Both the position numbers and the translations under genes were made by a program. A DNA stretch of 6,779 nt from Spirochaetaceae bacterium (GTDB lineage Bacteria; Spirochaetota; Spirochaetia; Treponematales; Treponemataceae): assembly GCA_031272345.1 (NCBI GenBank), contig JAISTZ010000143.1, positions 1 to 6,779 of the forward strand, in the 5' to 3' direction. The stretch's first letter is position 1; every line of letters starts with the position of its first letter. The notes under the pieces are model-generated. The model had not been told where the DNA came from, searched no databases, and worked only from the letters and a program-made list of their open reading frames with translations. Positions 5,501-6,779 of this stretch are shown piece after piece.

Positions 5501-6779
5501 TCCCTTGTAGTCAACTGTCTTCGGGTTTCGGATATTGAGAAAGACAGCCATAACACCGCTGTCTGACTTTTGGATTTCCACGCTCTCTATGCCGTCCGTC
5601 TCGTAGCCTAGAGATTCCAGGGTATCTACAAGGCTCTCTCTGGCATAGTCAGCATCTAAAAGGTTAAATCCTTCCGCCCATTCCAGGCTTTCATTTGGCT
5701 CGACAGAATTTTTTATGTCCTCCGCCGTATTCAAATCAATAGTGTGCGCTTCCCCGTTAAGCACAAGCCGGTAGGCATGCTCGGAGTGGAAAACCTCAGC
5801 GGTTTCCCTGCTGTCCGTAAAAAAAGCCGCTTTTCCATGAAACACGTCAAATTTTTCCGCAGACCGGGGCCCGTGGTACACCACCAGCGGCTCGCCATTT
5901 TCGTCTACGATTTTTGACACATTCTCGCGGGCCTTGCGCAAAGCCTCGGCCTGTTGTATAATGTGTGTTGCCGGGGTCGTTTCGGACGTTCCGCTCAAGG
6001 CGTTAGCATGAGGCACCCGGTTTTTCATCTTCCACAGTGACACAACCTGCTCTTTTCCTGCGCCCCTTTCGATGCTGACGGCTACGGCTGTCCCGTCTAT
6101 CTGCTTCCTGAATTCAACGCGGCTGTTCCCTTTATTGTCAGGCTTTCCAGTCTCCGCGCTGTCGAACTCGTTCATCACGAAAGGAATGAGCGCGATGTCC
6201 TCCGGGCTTATATCAACCTGGCCTCTGCTCCCCTCATTTTGGCTGTGCTGGTTTTTGATGTGCCGGATGTCGCTATCGGTGATAAAAACCTGCTGCAAAT
6301 CCTGGCCGGTGCGTTTTTTCAACTCGGCTTTCAACTTCTCGGACGGAGCAAAGTTGAATCGGGCGGCGGTCTTGTCTCCGTTCCATGCCCGCTGCGCCAT
6401 ATCAATTAGGGCCGCCGCCTCCCAATCTCCGAAATACCGTTTGAAAAACGGCGTCCGCACCTGTACCCATTGGCGTTCGGTGAGCCTGGTGTCTTTGCCG
6501 TTGGGGGCCTTCAGCCAGCCGGGGAGCGGCTCGCCGTCTTTGCCGTGGTAGCTTGAGTAGACTTCGTTGTACTGCCTTTGCGCTTCCGCGCGTTCCTCCG
6601 GCGACGCCCCCTGCAAGTCCTGAAAAAACATGTCATCCGGGATGACCCCGTTTTCCGCATATTCCGGCGTTTCCCCCTTGACTTTTTTTGCGCCGTCGCC
6701 GATACTTTCAGAGGAAGCGCGCGAGCCGCTTTCAGATACTTCCGGTACAGATAAGGAGGCGTGTATGCCAGAGTTGGAT
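2579..6779 (-). CDS. Giant phage/mobile-element polyvalent protein, 5' partial (PBECR-ART-LPD3-ART-LPD23-MuF_C)
   Basis: The frame ends at TAA (2579-2581) and stays open to the right edge. ATG at 6629-6631 has no ribosome-binding site, and 49 open codons precede it (Ser/Glu/Gly-rich linker), so the start lies outside. Numbering from that Met, the visible part is 1350 residues. The order is: linker with APNG and FKRYFGDWE (1-86); PBECR-like nuclease fold (about 87-238); ART-like module with VYHG and PNQIKSAT (239-453); second linker with FKRYFGDWE (454-548); LPD3-like (549-694); second ART-like module (695-844); LPD23-like with HEIQH at 984-988 (855-1063); MuF C-terminal domain (about 1121-1228); Glu/Ala-rich tail. 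Such proteins of phages and conjugative elements are believed to be delivered with the DNA and to modify, cleave or shield targets in the new host. No signal peptide or membrane segment is visible. Domain names come from pattern recognition; the overall class is secure, the exact Pfam numbers less so. Confidence 0.85.
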   Translation of the reverse strand, partial: SNSGIHASLSVPEVSESGSRASSESIGDGAKKVKGETPEYAENGVIPDDMFFQDLQGASPEERAEAQRQYNEVYSSYHGKDGEPLPGWLKAPNGKDTRLTERQWVQVRTPFFKRYFGDWEAAALIDMAQRAWNGDKTAARFNFAPSEKLKAELKKRTGQDLQQVFITDSDIRHIKNQHSQNEGSRGQVDISPEDIALIPFVMNEFDSAETGKPDNKGNSRVEFRKQIDGTAVAVSIERGAGKEQVVSLWKMKNRVPHANALSGTSETTPATHIIQQAEALRKARENVSKIVDENGEPLVVYHGPRSAEKFDVFHGKAAFFTDSRETAEVFHSEHAYRLVLNGEAHTIDLNTAEDIKNSVEPNESLEWAEGFNLLDADYARESLVDTLESLGYETDGIESVEIQKSDSGVMAVFLNIRNPKTVDYKGKTWGETGAVIEQDFDRSKDGFIARNLREGGLAAETLEGNEMPIQTTYVTFSPNQIKSATGNAGTFSGNPSILYQSIEGATPEERAEARRQFEAVKAAYSANSDALRLAPNGERIEGEFWDENPDALVWIRTPNFKRYFGDWETAANAAMPRSAKSVEQAAETIRKAGIIGKPLKNTRLGIEATISGNSLDEMTNETATKASVNPRLHALAVANIDRLFETAAFEVTHPDTHGREEVEATHRLGALMRDGDEYVPVMITAIEFKDPKTGSRIYTVKAIDVEKNKSAGQLVGPQNETQTPIADFNTRIAQLIEEVKGKVSKIVDKNGVPLPVYHATNEEFTVFDLSHGGENTRTNVEEDSPAIEMAKIGHWFNEKDLRKNMASSIVMPVFLNIRNPETESFDSLWGQAFETNGDDLRDDYQRDGFDGLIIDDTEFGNMSFVAFFPNQIKSATNNAGTYSGNPSILYQSIGEAGAEALDRAEEAGTRMDSLAVARQMEEAGKDARAVRLATGWERGADRKWRYEIPDGEIKRGFNGKMTLGEYYHNEELYKAYPQLRNMKLFVEPLEKGADGFYRPGKPAKETKWGPVEATEPEIHVDNNAHNAEAVLIHEIQHAIQDIEGFAQGATLDTARKLLKEGDGLTPYKVYERVAGEVEARNAELRLGMSAAERLSTLLADTEDVARDEQVFLYNSVGAQAMQEALEGEELRRMEAEAYREGLKSYQAGTFKNRLLLRASSGARGYAAHGLKNGEIQLPTSVIKKATDPDVAGHDVREETIRELPELLARPLAVIKSKTEPNSILAVIDAKDRSGRQVVVPMSPNKGRNANTIRSVYGKDNFDGWLHEQIAAGRVLFADKNKAATNFRQSELQLLQAEVLGDFNSSISQSETMSRAGELFVQNALYQGYSEEFDAEAVEWAAGFATLEDLMEAASAAGEEAGRMGRLFELSHTARLRGLKPLDLPPKRGDTGEGSRREAG
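2641..2672 (-). repeat. Solitary type I-C-like CRISPR repeat inside the polyvalent gene
   Basis: Read on the minus strand from 2672, the 32-nt sequence starts GTCGCATACGGC and ends GCGTGGATTGAAAC. Length 32, the GTCGC start and the GTGGATTGAAAC end are hallmarks of type I-C repeats. A 4-bp CGCA/TGCG stem remains, while the next two of three expected pairs are broken, so it looks slightly decayed. It encodes residues 1320-1330 (around SHTARLRGLK) in frame, 20 codons before the stop. No further copies occur at the 66-70 bp spacing an array needs on either side. It lies on the transcribed strand, so its RNA form would be part of the polyvalent mRNA. Confidence 0.7.
2948..3271 (-). other. MuF C-terminal domain
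   Basis: Residues about 1121-1228: 'NGEIQLPTSVIKKATDPDV' (1123-1141), 'LPELLARPLAVIKSKTEPNS' (1154-1173), 'ILAVIDAKDRSGRQVVVPM' (1174-1192), 'NTIRSVYGKDNF' (1201-1212) and 'WLHEQIAAGRVLFADKNKA' (1215-1233). This strand order and the S-V-Y-G-K motif are characteristic of the MuF C-terminal domain, a BECR-fold predicted nuclease found behind Mu gpF-like head morphogenesis domains and in polyvalent proteins. A MuF head domain, if present, would be left of the first visible residue, outside the window. Confidence 0.7.
3443..4069 (-). other. LPD23-like domain with zinc metallopeptidase motif
   Basis: Residues about 855-1063. It begins with a helix and the 'AVRLATGWERGADRKWRYEI' block (880-899) typical of LPD23. 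It then has 'LIHEIQHAIQDIEGFAQG' (982-999) with the zincin motif H984-E985-x-x-H988 complete (bases 3668-3682), and 'YERVAGEVEARNAEL' (1021-1035). In HExxH peptidases a downstream Glu or His is the third metal ligand; Glu1027 or Glu1029 would fit. A peptidase could cut the polyvalent protein itself into its modules or cut host proteins; this is inference. Confidence 0.65.
4100..4187 (-). repeat. Direct repeat R1, copy B (end of ART module B)
   Basis: 88 bp that match 5273-5360 at 81 positions (92%). It encodes the shared ending of both ART modules, 'FPNQIKSAT..AGT.SGNPSILYQSI'. The DNA similarity is well above what conserved protein sequence would require, which points to recent duplication or gene conversion. 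Confidence 0.9.
4100..4549 (-). other. ADP-ribosyltransferase-like module, copy B
   Basis: Residues 695-844. The opening SKIVDKNGVPLPVYHAT (695-711) and the ending 'FVAFFPNQIKSATNNAGTYS' (815-834) match copy A, and 'VFLNIRNPETE' (764-774) aligns with 'VFLNIRNPKTV'. The first-strand Gly is replaced by Ala (Tyr708-His709-Ala710), a variant common in this family, and 'GHWFNEKDL' (744-752) stands for the second strand. At about 150 residues it lacks much of copy A's central insert. Its DNA is AT-rich (22 G+C of 60 bases at 4321-4380), unlike the domains on either side. Confidence 0.65.
4505..4554 (-). repeat. Direct repeat R3, copy B (start of ART module B)
   Basis: 50 bp matching 5873-5922 at 42 positions (84%). 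It encodes the V-S-K-I-V-D-x-N-G-x-P-L-x-V-Y-H entry of the ART modules. DNA on its N-terminal side is unrelated between copies (LPD3-like here, PBECR-like there), so R3 is the edge of a swapped segment. Confidence 0.85.
4550..4987 (-). other. LPD3-like domain of the polyvalent protein
   Basis: Residues about 549-694. Recognisable stretches are 'NTRLGIEATISGNSLDEM' (552-569), 'NPRLHALAVANIDRLFE' (580-596), 'HRLGALMRDGDEYVPVMITA' (617-636) and 'RIYTVKAIDVEK' (647-658). The pattern is that of a Large Polyvalent protein-associated Domain that often sits directly before an ART module, as here; I believe it is LPD3. Its molecular role is not established. It occupies the slot taken by the PBECR domain in the first unit. 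Confidence 0.5.
5067..5113 (-). repeat. Direct repeat R2, copy B (FKRYFGDWE linker)
   Basis: 47 bp matching 6411-6457 at 41 positions (87%), without gaps. It encodes the R-T-P-x-F-K-R-Y-F-G-D-W-E linker that introduces each unit. A companion 20-bp repeat (5241-5260 against 6582-6601, one mismatch) encodes the nearby P-E-E-R-A-E-A segment. Confidence 0.85.
5273..5360 (-). repeat. Direct repeat R1, copy A (end of ART module A)
   Basis: Partner of 4100-4187 in the same orientation and without gaps; seven mismatches, three of them in one block (5329-5331 against 4149-4151 or adjacent). It marks the boundary between the first and second repeat units of the polyvalent gene. Confidence 0.9.
5273..5917 (-). 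other. ADP-ribosyltransferase-like module, copy A
   Basis: Residues 239-453. It opens with SKIVDENGEPLVVYHG (239-254), where Tyr252-His253-Gly254 matches the first ART strand. 'AAFFTDSRETAEVF' (268-281) corresponds to the second conserved strand and helix. 'VFLNIRNPKTV' (363-373) and 'TYVTFSPNQIKSATGNAG' (423-440) form the closing strands typical of polyvalent-protein ART domains. The expected activity is transfer of ADP-ribose from NAD+ to a host target. About 215 residues, longer than copy B because of an acidic insert around 300-360. Confidence 0.7.
5873..5922 (-). repeat. Direct repeat R3, copy A (start of ART module A)
   Basis: Partner of 4505-4554, 1368 bp away in the same orientation. 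Similarity fades after it inside the ART core and returns at R1, so the ART ends are conserved more than the middle. Confidence 0.85.
5918..6373 (-). other. PBECR-type nuclease-like domain of the polyvalent protein
   Basis: Residues about 87-238. Key stretch: 'FITDSDIRHIKNQHS' (116-130), then 'ISPEDIALIPFVMNEFD' (141-157), then three beta strands ending 'KEQVVSLWKMKNR' (193-205) and 'ATHIIQQ' (221-227). The I-x-H-I-x-x-x-H helix, the 'D-I-x-x-I-P' turn and the following strand set are typical of phage Barnase-EndoU-ColicinE5/D-RelE-like (PBECR) domains; PBECR3 seems closest. These are predicted RNases. The His residues 124 and 129 are candidate active-site positions, which is inference. In the second repeat unit this slot is filled by a different domain. 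Confidence 0.55.
6411..6457 (-). repeat. Direct repeat R2, copy A (FKRYFGDWE linker)
   Basis: Partner of 5067-5113, 1344 bp away in the same orientation. With the 20-bp companion at 6582-6601 it fixes the N-terminal edge of the first unit. Confidence 0.85.

Noticed and set aside
6629..6631. ATG as the start of the polyvalent gene
   Set aside because: No ribosome-binding site lies upstream, and the frame continues open for 49 codons to the window edge with compatible linker sequence. It is an internal Met.

Overview
The window joins two unlike blocks of DNA. Positions 1-2195 (+ strand) look like ordinary chromosome of a GC-rich bacterium. They hold the tail of a CorC/HlyC-type (TlyC-like) membrane protein gene, then a translationally coupled gene for an exported tetratricopeptide-repeat (TPR) protein with a FlgT-C-like beta-barrel. 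This pairing and protein style suggest a spirochaete, perhaps a Treponema relative. That is an inference from protein character only; nothing in the window proves the taxon.

Positions 2196-2578 hold no convincing gene. They do hold a compact RNA cassette on the + strand: a perfect -35 box with a 17-nt spacer and a partial -10 box, about 36 nt containing an 8-bp hairpin with an 18-nt loop, and then a strong intrinsic terminator (7-bp GC stem, GCAA tetraloop, eight T). A further stretch with several hairpins follows.

Positions 2579-6779 (- strand) are one open reading frame that runs off the right edge with no stop. The first in-window ATG (6629-6631) is therefore not the gene start. It encodes a giant phage/conjugative-element 'polyvalent' protein. 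From N to C the modules are: a conserved linker, a PBECR-type nuclease-like domain, an ADP-ribosyltransferase-like module (ART), a second linker, an LPD3-like domain, a second ART module, an LPD23-like domain with an intact HEIQH zinc-peptidase motif, and a MuF C-terminal domain. The first two thirds arose by in-frame duplication of a roughly 1.2-1.37 kb unit. Matching DNA repeats (84-92% identical) flank each copy, while the central domain differs between the two. Proteins of this class are thought to be delivered with phage or plasmid DNA and to act on the host in inter-genomic conflict.

The most striking signal is at 2641-2672. Inside the last codons of the polyvalent gene, on the same strand, is a 32-nt sequence with the length and conserved ends of a type I-C CRISPR repeat (GTCGC at one end, GCGTGGATTGAAAC at the other). 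There is no array around it. A partial, degraded second copy lies at 2501-2518, and hairpins crowd the stretch after the intact one. A solitary CRISPR repeat at the 3' end of a mobile-element conflict gene could be an RNA anti-CRISPR/decoy, a Cas5d cleavage site in the mRNA, or the relic of a CRISPR array that the gene has absorbed.
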